A stretch of 64,000 nt of DNA from Paenibacillus sp. 19GGS1-52 (GCF_022369515.1 NZ_CP059724.1:5952001-6016000); one strand, 5' to 3'; counted from the stretch's first letter, positions 51,236-61,403 are shown. Program-made: numbers and translations. Notes: generated by a model not told the origin, from the letters alone.

Positions 51236-54200
51236 TTAGGGCAATCTGACGGCTACCGCAGCCGCCATCTCTCTAGTGACAGAGGCTGAAGGATTAAAGG
51301 CTCCATTGAAACCAGTCATATAGCCCAACTCTGCCACGGAATGTACGGCAATCGAGGCATACGGACTGATTTTGCCTTCGTCTTTAAAGCTCTGTACGTC
51401 AGTTGGACCACTAAGTTTAAACGCTCTGGCAATCATCACAGCCATATCCTGGCGGGTGATTGTCCCGTTCGGATTAAAAGCTGTCGCGCTGATCCCGTCA
51501 ATAATGCCCAGCTCTTTCGCTTTCAGCACATCTCCATAGTACCATGCCCCAGCTTTTACGTCGCTGAATACAGGTGCTGTGGAAGCTGCTGCTGGCGCAT
51601 TGTGGGTCAATCTCAGCAGCAGTGCTGCAAACTGTGCCCGTGTAATGTTTTCTTTAGGTGCAAACACTAGGCTGCTGCCACTAACACCTTGCATCAGCTT
51701 TCTATCATAGACCGCATGTACGGCATCCAGCGCCCAAGCCGAAATTTGCTGTTCGTCATCAAAAATTACGCTTATGGCAGTTGGAACGGAAGAGAGACTG
51801 TACAGCTTTGCTTGCCCGTTCAGGAATCGGTCATAGGCCGTCAGAGCCAGAAGCACCTGCTCAGTCGCAAGGCTGTTGCTTATGGCATCCGCTGGAGCAT
51901 GGGCGTAACCCCCGTCTGCCTTTTTATAAGCTGCCAGGTTGCTAAGAAGCCCACCCTTTGCTTTGACAAACCGGGAATCATTAGGGCCTGCGCCCGCTGC
52001 GGACAGAGCAATAATAACCTGAGCTACACTCTCGCTATTCTCCTCACCGGACAGCTTATAGCCGCCGTTCTCCAACTGCTGCTGTGACAGCCAGTTGATC
52101 GCTTTGTCGATAGCAACTTTCACTGCCGCCTGCTCTCCATGAGCTGAAAGCGCGGCAACTGCCATAGCGGTTATGTCCACATTATTGACCTCGCCTGCGG
52201 TCAACGGGAAACCGCCGTCTGTGTTTTGCTGCTCCAGAATCCACTTGAGCAAGCTTTCCTTATTCCACTGTGCATTGGCAGGTACACTGTAGGCTGCGCT
52301 ATCCAAGGCAATCAGGGCAAAAATCGGTCCGTTGCTGCCTTGATTAAGCATATTCGCATTGTTGTATATCTTCTCGATCAAATTAAATCCGCCGATATTC
52401 AGTGGATCACCGCCACTAGCCGCTACCGCCAAGGCGAGTCGCTCATAATCAGTTACCTTGCGGAATTCGCCTTTGTTCGCGATTAACTGCTCTTTCACTC
52501 CATTTAAAAAGCTGGATGGCACCCCATTGCCGGATCGCGCCAGGCCAAGGGCCTGCCAAGCACTAATCTCTCCGGCTGCTGTAATATTCTTCGCCATAGC
52601 GGCGATATCGCTCTTCAGCTGTTCCTGCTGCGGTTCCCATTTACTGCGGTCAATGACTGCATACGAAGTGAAATGACTAACCTTGCCTGTGATGACTCCA
52701 GTCTTGACATCCAGACTGGATGGAACAGGAATCCATTGATTAGTCGTCTTGTTGAGCCAAGCCACAACCAGATTGCCCGGGAAATTTGTGGTTACCGGGA
52801 TCGTAATTGCTAAGTCCACGGGCTTGGTGAATTTAGTGCCATCAGGAGTGAATTCGTACAAACCGGATACCAGTTCACTGAGGTTTGAGCTCTGCTCCTG
52901 TACTGTGATCTTGACTGGACCCGAGACCGCTCCAGCCGGGATCTGCAATTGCACTTCACGAGTACTATCCGTAAGCGTAGCCGCTGCACCTGCTGTAACC
53001 TCCTGTGTGACGGATACTTTATTGGCCGCCAAGTTTGTGCTAAGTACCGCCGCTTGCGCAGCTGTCATTTTGGCGCTCAAATTAGTAACAGCTGTTGTCT
53101 CTCCCACTTGATTAAGCGGCAGCGTGTTGTCTACAGTGATGCTTACTGCGGCCCCAGCGCCGGAAGCACCCGTTCCTGCCGAACCATCCGCTGGTTGGCC
53201 CAAATCAGCTCCAGCATTAGTGGTATAACGCCAAGCTAACGTATCGCCATTCCCCAGAAAATATGCCCCTGCACTAACATTCTGATATACCCCGTTGACC
53301 GAATACATCCAGCCACTTAATGGCCCGCGGTCATATTCTGCCAAGCCGTCAATGGCTTTCACATACAAACTTGATCCGCTGCCATAAGTAGTGACCTTGC
53401 TGCCCAATTGGCGGACTAGCAGGCTGTATGGCGTATCTCCAGTGTTCAAAGCGACCTTCGTGCTGGAAAGAATCGTTCCACGTGCACTGTCCCCGATTAC
53501 GGAGATTGTCGCAGAGGGCGAAGAAACAACCAGTGACTGTGTATAACGAGCCACCTTCGGTGTATGATCTGCCACATAACCAGTAACCGCTATAGTATAA
53601 GTATCTGCCGACAGTCCTCCAGCAAAAGAGACCATGCCTTGAGCATTCGTCGTTTCGGTCTTGCCGCCGATGGATACCTGCACGTTAGCTGCTGGTGAAA
53701 TCACCGGGTCCGAGGTATAAGTAGTCTTATTCCACACCCATTCCTTTTGGGTAACTGTTACTGTAAACGCCTCTCCCCGCAGGGGTTGCGCTGGGGAAAC
53801 GGCCACAGCATTGACCACTTGTGTTGTGCTTCCTGCATAATAGACAAGCACATGGTCTGATTGCTGCAGCTCAAAAGCATCCATCCCTACACTTGGGTAG
53901 ATCCATTCACCGTTACGTGAGACTACAAAGCTCCACCATCCATCGTAAGTTCCACTCGCAATTCCATTAATCCCTGATACATAGCTTCCATATGAAGATT
54001 TGGTAATATCTATTGGAATATGATTTGATGTTGTAAGCTGCTGTAAAGCTTCAAGTGCATTGGCAGCTTGTAAGGTTCCCGCAGCGATAGGACCTTGGGG
54101 TCCTTCGACAGACAGCGAGGCTGTTACATTCTGAGGCACCACCTGCAAGGCTTGCGTATACTTCGCTACTGATGGCAGTTTCCCCGGCGAGGGTAGCTCC

Positions 54201-55750
54201 CCCGGCTTGTAGTCGGTTATAGTCAGCGTGTAATCACCAGCTGGAACACCGGCTGCAAACTCTGCTACTCCGTAAGTATCTGTAGAAACCGTTTGGGTTC
54301 CAATCTGAACCTCCACATCATTAGCCAGTGCCGTTACAGGATCTGATGTAGATGTCTTGCTGTTCCAGACCCATGTTTTCTTAGTCACAGTAACCTTAAA
54401 AGGTGTTCCTTCTTTAGGCTGTTCCTGAGAGAATGTAACGGAATTAACTAGTTGAGTATCGCTTCCCCCATAATAAATCAGCACCTTGTCTGAAGCTTTA
54501 AGAACAAAGCCACTCATGCCTACATCCGGAGAGATCCACTGGCCGTCACGGGAGACAGCATACATCCAGCCATCCCAACCGCCATAACTTCCAGCCACAA
54601 CTTTTCCAATCCCCTTGACATAATTGCCTGAAGCGATTACTAACGGGAGACTTTTCTGTACTGCCAGCTTCTGCAAAGCTTCAAATACATTCCCTGCATA
54701 CGCACTTCCCTGGGCCAATGTACTCTCAGGGCCTTCAATAGTAAGCGGAACATAAACCAATGGGTTCTGTACTGCTGGATTAGAGAAATCGTATAATTTA
54801 CCGTTGCCACCTTTAGTGAACAGGTTATAGGCAACCAGCGCCTGCAGCCCTTGCTGGGTAGCAAACACGTCAGAGCTGCTGTTCTGACTATGAGCAAAGC
54901 TGCCATCTGCGAGGTGGAAGCTTAACAATTTCCCGACGAGCTCTATATTATTCTTGGTGAAATCTGCACCAGCAGGGTCTATTCCAAAAGAAGACAGACC
55001 TATGATCGCTTGTGAGACACTCTCGCTGCTAATCCCAAAGCCGCCATTGCCATCCTGTGCAGCGGATAACCAAGCTACTGCCCGTTGTCCCGCTGAATTG
55101 GCCGCTGAATTATCTTTATGAGCTGCCAATGCAGTCAAGACCATCGCCGTCATATCGACATCGCTAGCTCCCGTGTTTAAGGTAAAACCGCCATCTGCAT
55201 TCTGTTTGGACAGAATTTCGGTGAGCAGCTTATCCGCTGTCCATAACGCATCACCAGGAACGGTATACTGACCTGAATCCAAGGCCAGCAGTGCATAGAC
55301 TGGATTATTGAGCGTCTGACCGCTCATCTTATCATTGTTATAAATCTTCTTAATCAGATTGTAACCCAGCTCAGTATAATGGGCAGGATCGGCACCCATT
55401 GCTTTTGCAGCAAGTACAATCCGGGCGTAATCCGTAACATTCGAGAAATTCCCCTGAGCGGTCATCACTTGATTCTCAAGCGAGTGAACATAGCTATCTG
55501 GTACTTTATAGCCAGCTTGGGCCAGACCAATAGCTTGCCATTCCGACTCTACTCCACTATTCAAAATAAACTCGGCGGCCGCGTATGTTGCCTCAGTCAC
55601 ACTAGTCACGCCAGTCCCTTCCTGTACAGCGGACTGCTGTGCCTCAGCATAGACCTGTCCAGCCGGAACAAGTGATGTACCTAGAATCGAAATGACGAGC
55701 AATAAGGCCAGACCAAGCGTAAACAGCTTGGAGGAGAAAATATTCTTCAT
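51236..55750 (-). CDS. S-layer protein with two alpha/alpha toroids and three DUF4430 modules; candidate B12-binding surface protein
   Basis: About 1504 residues. Signal peptide (1-36); first helical toroid with prenyltransferase/squalene-cyclase-like repeats (about 45-330; QNADGGFTLNTG, QDGNGGFG); three DUF4430-type modules (about 335-910), two of them followed by a beta-sandwich (WVWNSKTSTSDPV, WVWNKTTYTSDPV); a ZU5-like region (about 975-1080); a second toroid copy (about 1090-1340; QNTDGGFPLTAG); and three SLH domains at the end (ITRAQFAALLLRLTHN, ITRQDMAVMIARAFKL, VTREMAAAVAVRLP). SLH domains anchor it to wall pyruvylated polymers. Intrinsic factor likewise pairs an alpha/alpha barrel with this beta domain, and a cobalamin riboswitch precedes the gene. 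GAGG precedes the ATG at 55750. Confidence 0.85.
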   Translation of the reverse strand: MKNIFSSKLFTLGLALLLVISILGTSLVPAGQVYAEAQQSAVQEGTGVTSVTEATYAAAEFILNSGVESEWQAIGLAQAGYKVPDSYVHSLENQVMTAQGNFSNVTDYARIVLAAKAMGADPAHYTELGYNLIKKIYNNDKMSGQTLNNPVYALLALDSGQYTVPGDALWTADKLLTEILSKQNADGGFTLNTGASDVDMTAMVLTALAAHKDNSAANSAGQRAVAWLSAAQDGNGGFGISSESVSQAIIGLSSFGIDPAGADFTKNNIELVGKLLSFHLADGSFAHSQNSSSDVFATQQGLQALVAYNLFTKGGNGKLYDFSNPAVQNPLVYVPLTIEGPESTLAQGSAYAGNVFEALQKLAVQKSLPLVIASGNYVKGIGKVVAGSYGGWDGWMYAVSRDGQWISPDVGMSGFVLKASDKVLIYYGGSDTQLVNSVTFSQEQPKEGTPFKVTVTKKTWVWNSKTSTSDPVTALANDVEVQIGTQTVSTDTYGVAEFAAGVPAGDYTLTITDYKPGELPSPGKLPSVAKYTQALQVVPQNVTASLSVEGPQGPIAAGTLQAANALEALQQLTTSNHIPIDITKSSYGSYVSGINGIASGTYDGWWSFVVSRNGEWIYPSVGMDAFELQQSDHVLVYYAGSTTQVVNAVAVSPAQPLRGEAFTVTVTQKEWVWNKTTYTSDPVISPAANVQVSIGGKTETTNAQGMVSFAGGLSADTYTIAVTGYVADHTPKVARYTQSLVVSSPSATISVIGDSARGTILSSTKVALNTGDTPYSLLVRQLGSKVTTYGSGSSLYVKAIDGLAEYDRGPLSGWMYSVNGVYQNVSAGAYFLGNGDTLAWRYTTNAGADLGQPADGSAGTGASGAGAAVSITVDNTLPLNQVGETTAVTNLSAKMTAAQAAVLSTNLAANKVSVTQEVTAGAAATLTDSTREVQLQIPAGAVSGPVKITVQEQSSNLSELVSGLYEFTPDGTKFTKPVDLAITIPVTTNFPGNLVVAWLNKTTNQWIPVPSSLDVKTGVITGKVSHFTSYAVIDRSKWEPQQEQLKSDIAAMAKNITAAGEISAWQALGLARSGNGVPSSFLNGVKEQLIANKGEFRKVTDYERLALAVAASGGDPLNIGGFNLIEKIYNNANMLNQGSNGPIFALIALDSAAYSVPANAQWNKESLLKWILEQQNTDGGFPLTAGEVNNVDITAMAVAALSAHGEQAAVKVAIDKAINWLSQQQLENGGYKLSGEENSESVAQVIIALSAAGAGPNDSRFVKAKGGLLSNLAAYKKADGGYAHAPADAISNSLATEQVLLALTAYDRFLNGQAKLYSLSSVPTAISVIFDDEQQISAWALDAVHAVYDRKLMQGVSGSSLVFAPKENITRAQFAALLLRLTHNAPAAASTAPVFSDVKAGAWYYGDVLKAKELGIIDGISATAFNPNGTITRQDMAVMIARAFKLSGPTDVQSFKDEGKISPYASIAVHSVAELGYMTGFNGAFNPSASVTREMAAAVAVRLP

Positions 55751-55805
55751 AGTTAACCTCTTTCTGTGAATGAATTGGGTATTATAAATTCTTATAACGC
55801 AACAT

Positions 55806-55828
55806 AAAAACCGCCCTAAAAGGGCGGT
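55806..55828 (-). terminator. Attenuator hairpin of the cobalamin riboswitch
   Basis: ACCGCCC and GGGCGGT pair around TTTTA and are followed by TTTTTATG on the minus strand. It lies between the riboswitch and the S-layer gene, so B12-bound RNA would favour termination here. Confidence 0.82.
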
Positions 55829-55940
55829 CCGGGAAGAATACATATATTGAGGTCTGCGGTGCATAAAGCTCCAGTGACACTACCAATCTACATATGTTCC
55901 ACATTCTCACCCCTCGAAGAATAGAAACGTTCACGAAAAA

Positions 55941-56104
55941 GGCAGGTCTCCTGACTTATGCATCCATCGCATCTCTTCACCTTCCCATCCTAGTTCTAGG
56001 ACAGTGGCCTATGAAAGAGCTGCTCTGCATTTACAGTGGCGGGACCGCGCCGGATTTGCACCGGACTTCCCTTTTAAGCAGGCTCTTCTGACAGAACCTG
56101 CACC
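55941..56104 (-). promoter_or_regulatory. Cobalamin riboswitch
   Basis: On the minus strand the element begins GGTGCAGGTTCTGTCAGAAG and contains AAGTCCGGTGCAAATCCGGC, the core GTCCCGCCACTGTAA and the closing B12 box AGTCAGGAGACCTGCC, all hallmarks of this class. It lies about 190 nt before the S-layer gene, with a terminator hairpin between, so expression should fall when adenosylcobalamin is present. Whether the downstream ECF genes share this transcript is inferred from order and strand. Confidence 0.95.
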
Positions 56105-56262
56105 TTTTTCAAAATTAATATTTAATTTTAATGTTCAAAAAATAGTTCTAATTCATTGTAAGGTGTTTAGAATATATTCACAAGGATTTATATTATTCAA
56201 TTCTTATATTTGGAAGAAGTCTACAAGGGACATGACAGAGGCAATCGTAAACTGATGCAGAT
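56105..56262. other. AT-rich promoter region of the B12 locus
   Basis: About 160 bp, strongly AT-rich, between the riboswitch and the terminator of the GAP1-like gene. It should hold the promoter; no clear -35/-10 pair chosen. No gene seen. Confidence 0.4.
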
Positions 56263-56327
56263 AAAAACTCCTGAATCCGCGCAGACCTTTACCTCTCGGT
56301 AGAAGTCCTGCACAGTTCAGGAGTTTT
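56263..56327 (-). terminator. Terminator after the GAP1-like gene
   Basis: AAAACTCCTGAA and TTCAGGAGTTTT form a 12-bp stem closing a longer loop, with a T-rich 3' side on the minus strand, directly after the stop at 56333. Confidence 0.85.
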
Positions 56328-56332
56328 CGATT

Positions 56333-59300
56333 TTATTCTGCTGTTACCTCCGGGCTTGCGGTAGCTGAGGGCACAGCACTTGGATCAGCACTTGGACTAT
56401 TACTTGGATCAGACAAATCAGGGGTTGATGCTGAGCCTGGGTCTGGCTGCAAGGTCAGCGAGTAATTCCCGGCTTTAAGCACACTGCCCTCCACTAATAC
56501 TATTCCTGGTTCTAGTGTGGCATCAACCTGGAGTGAGACAGCCTGTCCCGTATCGGGCGAAGTCGTCTTCTCGGAGCCACTCACAGCAGTAGCAGAGGCT
56601 GAACTGTTGCTGCCTGCAGTATTCGCGGACGTAGCCGCGGCCTTATCTTTTGCTGCTGTATCAACCGTGTTGCCTCCGTTCGTCGCGTTCGCAGCCGCAG
56701 CCGCATCATTCGTCGCGGTTCCTCCAGTAGCGGCGTTGTCCTGATCCGCTGTTCCTGGCGTTCCCGAAGCTGGAACCGGACAGGTACTTTTGGTAGAGAT
56801 CACTTTGTAGGTGTCCGTAATCTTCCCAGCGGAGTTGACCAAACCAATCTCCGTTGGCTTGAACTGGAGACATTCGTCAGCTTTGGCGAAGGTGAACACC
56901 AGCACACTGCCTGCCTCCACATCACTATTGCTCTTCAGATACACTGAAGCAGGGGGAAGCTGACTTACGGCCGTTTGAGCGGGAGTTGGCGAAGGGCTTG
57001 TCTCCGGCAAGGCGGTGCCTGCCCCCTCTGGACGCAGCATACTAATGATAATAATAGCGATAATCACCACGACTCCCAGAAGGGAGCCGGAGATCAGGAG
57101 TTGAAATCGGCTGCGGCTGATCCACCTCGCCAGTGACGAAGCCAGCTGGGAGCGGGCTTCATTATAGACATTTTGCAGGGCAGGGCCTGCCGCGGAAACA
57201 TAGCTTTTGCGGAAATCACGGTTCTTGAAGGCTTCGCGATCATGCTTCTGGAAATATTTCAGGATCGCCCGCCGATAACCCGGATGAAGCTTCTTATTCG
57301 AGATGGAGAACAAAGAATTCCCTTGCGACCAGGCCAGAAACCGATAAACGTCCTCTTTATCCGCTCCGGTTTTGCGATTAACCAGCTTCAGCAGCTCATC
57401 ATAATCGAGCGGTCCGCCCTCGCGGTCACTGCTGTGGTAGAAAGCCAGCGGAAGCCGATCGAACGGCTCCAGCGTCCGTGCCTCCTGCAGCCAGCGTCTG
57501 CCCAACAGCTGCACATCATCCAATTCCTTCGGCGACAGCTTATTGAAAATAGCCTCGTTCGGCTTCTCCTCCCCAAACCAGCGATAAGCGGCTCGCAGCG
57601 CATTGGCTTTTTGCTTAGTGATAAGATCAAGCGGCGGCTGCCAAACCATCCCCTCCCGGGGATCGCGTAAAAAAGCAATTTCCAACAACTGCTCCTGCGA
57701 CATCTCAGAGAGCGACAAGCGGTTTAGCAAGAAGCGGTCCGCCACCGCCGTAAGCTCCTGCAACAGCGATAACACCTCAGTTGAAAGCCCCGTCCCTTTG
57801 CGCCGCTCTTTTTCCACTTTATCCACGGTTTCATGAATCGCCGCAACGGCAGCTACCGAATCAGTCTCCCGTTGCAGCTTCTCCAGCAAATAGTCTCTGA
57901 CCGCGTCCCTGACAAAAGGCTGCAGCAGCACCTCCGGCAGAAACCGCCCCCATTGAACGACAAAGCCCATGATATCAGCGGACTTGGCTGCCGCCGCCAG
58001 CCGGGCTTCGATATAAGGCTCCAGCAGCTGTTTACGAAATACGGGCTGCGCCAGCACTCGTTTAAAAAAAGCTTCGCTAAGCTCATCATTGCTCTCGATA
58101 ACACCGTAAGCAACGCCCAGTACATCCTCACGTCCGGCCGATTGACTATTCAGCATGCCATTGATGAAATAATCAACAACTTTAACCTTATAGGTATGCC
58201 CCTTCAGCGTGAAATACTCCTTGAAGATTTCCATAACTGCAGGCACAAGCATGCCTTTTTGGCGGATGAGATCATATTCACGGTCAAAACGCTCCAGAAA
58301 CATATCATTCAGCCGAACTCTCGTATCTATAGCACCCTCTGTTTGCAGATAAGCGAGCAATCCGCCCAGCACAGCGCTTTTGTTCTCGGTGTAAAGAGCC
58401 TCATTACCCTGCTCAATCTCATAAAAAACAGCCAGCTCATTATAGAGCGCAGGGGAAAGCTTACGCTCTCCGCTCTCTCCAGCCAGCATGGAATCGGCAA
58501 AACGGGCAAAGTCATCCAATCCGTCCGTCTTCTGTCCTAGCATCTTCCACACCAGATCTGCGTAGGGTTGCCGGGATTCACCGAAATCTGCATTGCCTAT
58601 CCGGCCTGTGACCAGGTCAAAGGTGAAATCTTTCTCCACACTGCGGTCACCAGGGCGGAGCGAACCCTTTTCCACAAAGGTAAGGTGAATATATTTGCGA
58701 CTTTTGGGCTCATTGGCATACGTGATCACACCCAGCCTCCGGCGGAATTCATACGGCAGTGCGGCGAATATATGCTCCGTAAGCTCCGCAGCCCGTACCG
58801 AAAGCTCCGAGATCGGCACATCGAGCGCCACATATATTTTTTTCTTGCCAGCGACCGAGGTCATAACTGCCTGCAGCAGCGCCTTGAATAATTCTTCTCC
58901 AAATCCTAGTGAACGCAGGACCGCTAACGGATCAGAGCGCCGCACTTTGCGCAAGACGGGAATAGACGTAAGCTCTGGCAAAGTACCACCCAGCTCCCCT
59001 TCATAACTCCCCGCAAAGTCGGCTTGCAGCCAGTCCGCGTAGCTCAACACGATCTCCTCCGCACGGGAGGCAGGAACTACATAGTTATGTGCGAAAAAAG
59101 CGCTGCGCTGACCGGTGAAATCCGTCGCCTGATATTGATTGTTTCCGATAACCGTTTCACCTGACTCCGTATGGAACAGGTGCAGCTCAGCCGGATATAA
59201 CGCTTCCTGCTTCTCCCCGCGCACAGTCAGCTCGGCTGGCGCATCGTAGAGGCAGAAGGGATGCAGTGTTTTTTTGACAAAATTATTGTCCAGGCTCTCC

Positions 59301-59401
59301 GACTTCGCTACCGTATCAAATCCTTCTGTCGAACGGTAAACTCCGCGGCGCTCACGGGTATACATCTGTTGAGTGATCTTGGACCCTGAAAAGGTACTCA
59401 C
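56333..59401 (-). CDS. GAP1-like GTPase-associated protein with C-terminal membrane helix
   Basis: 1022 residues. The N-terminus (about 10-130) resembles the GTPase-associated protein 1 domain (GAP1-N2): TQQMYTRERRGVYRSTEGFD, then DFTGQRSAFFAHNYVVP. A long helical middle follows (about 200-730). A membrane helix lies at about 770-790 (LLISGSLLGVVVIIAIIIIS). The outside part has a small beta domain and an Ala/Thr/Ser-rich disordered tail (about 870-1022). Its start overlaps the GTPase stop by 4 bp. Such proteins are predicted regulators in GTPase-based conflict systems; the transmembrane anchor here suggests action at the envelope. Function otherwise unknown. Confidence 0.72.
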   Translation of the reverse strand: MSTFSGSKITQQMYTRERRGVYRSTEGFDTVAKSESLDNNFVKKTLHPFCLYDAPAELTVRGEKQEALYPAELHLFHTESGETVIGNNQYQATDFTGQRSAFFAHNYVVPASRAEEIVLSYADWLQADFAGSYEGELGGTLPELTSIPVLRKVRRSDPLAVLRSLGFGEELFKALLQAVMTSVAGKKKIYVALDVPISELSVRAAELTEHIFAALPYEFRRRLGVITYANEPKSRKYIHLTFVEKGSLRPGDRSVEKDFTFDLVTGRIGNADFGESRQPYADLVWKMLGQKTDGLDDFARFADSMLAGESGERKLSPALYNELAVFYEIEQGNEALYTENKSAVLGGLLAYLQTEGAIDTRVRLNDMFLERFDREYDLIRQKGMLVPAVMEIFKEYFTLKGHTYKVKVVDYFINGMLNSQSAGREDVLGVAYGVIESNDELSEAFFKRVLAQPVFRKQLLEPYIEARLAAAAKSADIMGFVVQWGRFLPEVLLQPFVRDAVRDYLLEKLQRETDSVAAVAAIHETVDKVEKERRKGTGLSTEVLSLLQELTAVADRFLLNRLSLSEMSQEQLLEIAFLRDPREGMVWQPPLDLITKQKANALRAAYRWFGEEKPNEAIFNKLSPKELDDVQLLGRRWLQEARTLEPFDRLPLAFYHSSDREGGPLDYDELLKLVNRKTGADKEDVYRFLAWSQGNSLFSISNKKLHPGYRRAILKYFQKHDREAFKNRDFRKSYVSAAGPALQNVYNEARSQLASSLARWISRSRFQLLISGSLLGVVVIIAIIIISMLRPEGAGTALPETSPSPTPAQTAVSQLPPASVYLKSNSDVEAGSVLVFTFAKADECLQFKPTEIGLVNSAGKITDTYKVISTKSTCPVPASGTPGTADQDNAATGGTATNDAAAAANATNGGNTVDTAAKDKAAATSANTAGSNSSASATAVSGSEKTTSPDTGQAVSLQVDATLEPGIVLVEGSVLKAGNYSLTLQPDPGSASTPDLSDPSNSPSADPSAVPSATASPEVTAE

Positions 59402-60660
59402 GGGCCGTCGCTCCCCTCAATATAATGCAACTTGTGCAGCAGCCAGATAAACGGCTCGTCCACACGGATCGGACTGACCACACCTTCAATCTTCTGATTG
59501 ACGGGATTGCTGCCCAGGGCAGATACGGCAAAGTAACCGGTATTGGAAAAGTACACATCCATCGTATCCTTGAACGGACGATCCACCTTGCTGATAAAGC
59601 GGCTGATTTCACCGTCGATATTGCGGACCTCATCCAGATTCAATGTTTTGCGATGAACGTAGTTATTGAACACATTGCTGTTGGATTTGATATAATCGCC
59701 ATCCTCATCCTTCAGGGAATGCAGCATATCACTCTTGGCCAGCACGATGGCTGTCGGAATATCGGTTTTGCTCTTCTCCTGATAGGCGATGAAATCACCG
59801 AACATGGTCAGCACCACATCGCGCGGCTCGTCATATTGCGAGACCCATTCGCCGGGGCGATCACCGATATTAATCCGAATCTTCTCCCGAATGGAGCGGA
59901 TTTGCAGCGGATCGACCATAAACAGAATACCGGCAGAGTTCTTGATATGCTGTCCGTGCAGCCCCAGATAATCCTGATCCACCATGCCTTCACCAGCCAC
60001 ATCGAAAAAGACCAGCGTCAGCGGCGGCTTCTCCTCATCCTTAAACACAAATTGAAAGATAAACGGCTCCTGCATTCTCTCTTTTTGCGTAGAAGCCAGT
60101 AGATCCCCACGCTCGAAGAGCGGTTCTTCATAAAGTGTGCGGAATTTGCGGCTGATCTCTGCATTTAGCGGCATACAGGCTGCGTCAAAATGGCCTGCCG
60201 TTGTATTCTGCAGCGTATGGATCAATGAGGTCATATAGACCGATTTCCCTACCTGGGAAGCTCCGATGATCGAAATAATGTTGCTCGGAACCTTGCCCGC
60301 GGTCACGGGCAGTTCATTATGGCAGGACGGACACAGCCGTCTGCGCGTCAGCACACCATAGCGGTCAGTCAGACCCGTCAGCACATGATCGGTGTAATGG
60401 TGATACTCCTCAGGAATATCAACTGGTTTAAGTATCGCTTCCACATCATCTACCGAATCGAGCCCGAATCGCTCGCGGTATTTATTCAGCGCATCATCCT
60501 CGCCGAGCGCGTAATTCTCATCGTCCTCCCGGCTATGCATCGCCCGAAAGACAACATCCGCAGGGTCAAACTTGGTGAAGCAAAACGGACACACAATATC
60601 ATAATAGAGCGGCCGTGGCTGCGGCTGGTTTTTTTTCATAAAGCGGCTAAAAAAAGACAT
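59398..60660 (-). CDS. TRAFAC-class GTPase with split zinc-ribbon cysteines
   Basis: About 420 residues. CPFC (about 24-27) and CPSC (about 112-115) flank an acidic insert and together suggest a zinc ribbon. The P-loop is IIGASQVGKSVYMTSLIHTL (about 128-147), switch II area FFDVAGEGMVDQ, and the base-binding motif may be LAKSDM (NKxD-like, with Ala-Lys-Ser-Asp). GTP binding is likely; GTPase activity is inferred. GGAGG lies 8 nt before the ATG at 60660. It is tightly coupled to the GAP1-like gene. Confidence 0.8.
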   Translation of the reverse strand: MSFFSRFMKKNQPQPRPLYYDIVCPFCFTKFDPADVVFRAMHSREDDENYALGEDDALNKYRERFGLDSVDDVEAILKPVDIPEEYHHYTDHVLTGLTDRYGVLTRRRLCPSCHNELPVTAGKVPSNIISIIGASQVGKSVYMTSLIHTLQNTTAGHFDAACMPLNAEISRKFRTLYEEPLFERGDLLASTQKERMQEPFIFQFVFKDEEKPPLTLVFFDVAGEGMVDQDYLGLHGQHIKNSAGILFMVDPLQIRSIREKIRINIGDRPGEWVSQYDEPRDVVLTMFGDFIAYQEKSKTDIPTAIVLAKSDMLHSLKDEDGDYIKSNSNVFNNYVHRKTLNLDEVRNIDGEISRFISKVDRPFKDTMDVYFSNTGYFAVSALGSNPVNQKIEGVVSPIRVDEPFIWLLHKLHYIEGSDGP

Positions 60661-60743
60661 TTCTTCATCCTCCTTAAGTTCTATGGGCAATTCCTTCTCG
60701 ATTTACTGCGCCCTCAAACTCGCTTGATAAGCATACATCTAGC

Positions 60744-61379
60744 TCACTGCGGCACCAGTTCATAATAAAGTCCATACTTGCGGCCGTCAGTGAAAAAGAT
60801 ACGCACAAAGTCCTCTTTGCCGATCTCAATAGGCGGAAGCACATTACGCCCGGCAGCGAAATCCTGCACGAATGGAAAAAGCACACCATCCTCTTTGCCC
60901 GCCGGATGACCGCCGCGCTTCTTCACATAGCACAATACATCCCGCGGTACCGGCACCTCCGCCGTAATCGCCATATGTACTGTTTTTTGCTTCCCGAACC
61001 AGCCTTTGTTCTGAAGGATGGAATAATAGATCCGCGCCTTGCCTGCGCTGACAACTATACGGTTGGCCGCGTTACTTTGCCGTACCAGAACGGTCTCCCC
61101 GTCCTCCGTGAGGCGGATGTATACGGTATACGCGACCAGACCGATTTCCTCCAGCCGGTCACGATACCCATTATTAGCCTTATATTCCTCACGAGTATAG
61201 AGCTTCATCCCGGAAGGCGGGACTTCTCCGCTCTCCCGATCCTCTGCGGAAGTCTTATGGATGCAGACCGCCTGCACCCCTTCGGGCCAGCGCCAGCTCA
61301 GCGTACAGAAACGTTCTTCCACCCGGGAGGTGACATCCGTAATGACCGGTGTGGATGAATCCACTTCGGCGTACCTCAT
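60744..61379 (-). CDS. Beta-rich protein of the GTPase/VWA cluster, function unknown
   Basis: 211 residues without signal peptide or membrane helix. The N-terminal half resembles a fibronectin-type beta sandwich (FCTLSWRWPEGVQAVCIHKT, GLVAYTVYIRL); the second half is another beta-rich unit (AGKARIYYSILQNKGWFGKQ, FVRIFFTDGRKYGLYYEL). It lies between the VWA gene (24 bp upstream) and the GTPase gene (83 bp downstream), so it probably belongs to the same complex. No family identified. Confidence 0.7.
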   Translation of the reverse strand: MRYAEVDSSTPVITDVTSRVEERFCTLSWRWPEGVQAVCIHKTSAEDRESGEVPPSGMKLYTREEYKANNGYRDRLEEIGLVAYTVYIRLTEDGETVLVRQSNAANRIVVSAGKARIYYSILQNKGWFGKQKTVHMAITAEVPVPRDVLCYVKKRGGHPAGKEDGVLFPFVQDFAAGRNVLPPIEIGKEDFVRIFFTDGRKYGLYYELVPQ

Positions 61380-61403
61380 GATTGTAGGCTCCTTTCAACT
61401 GCA

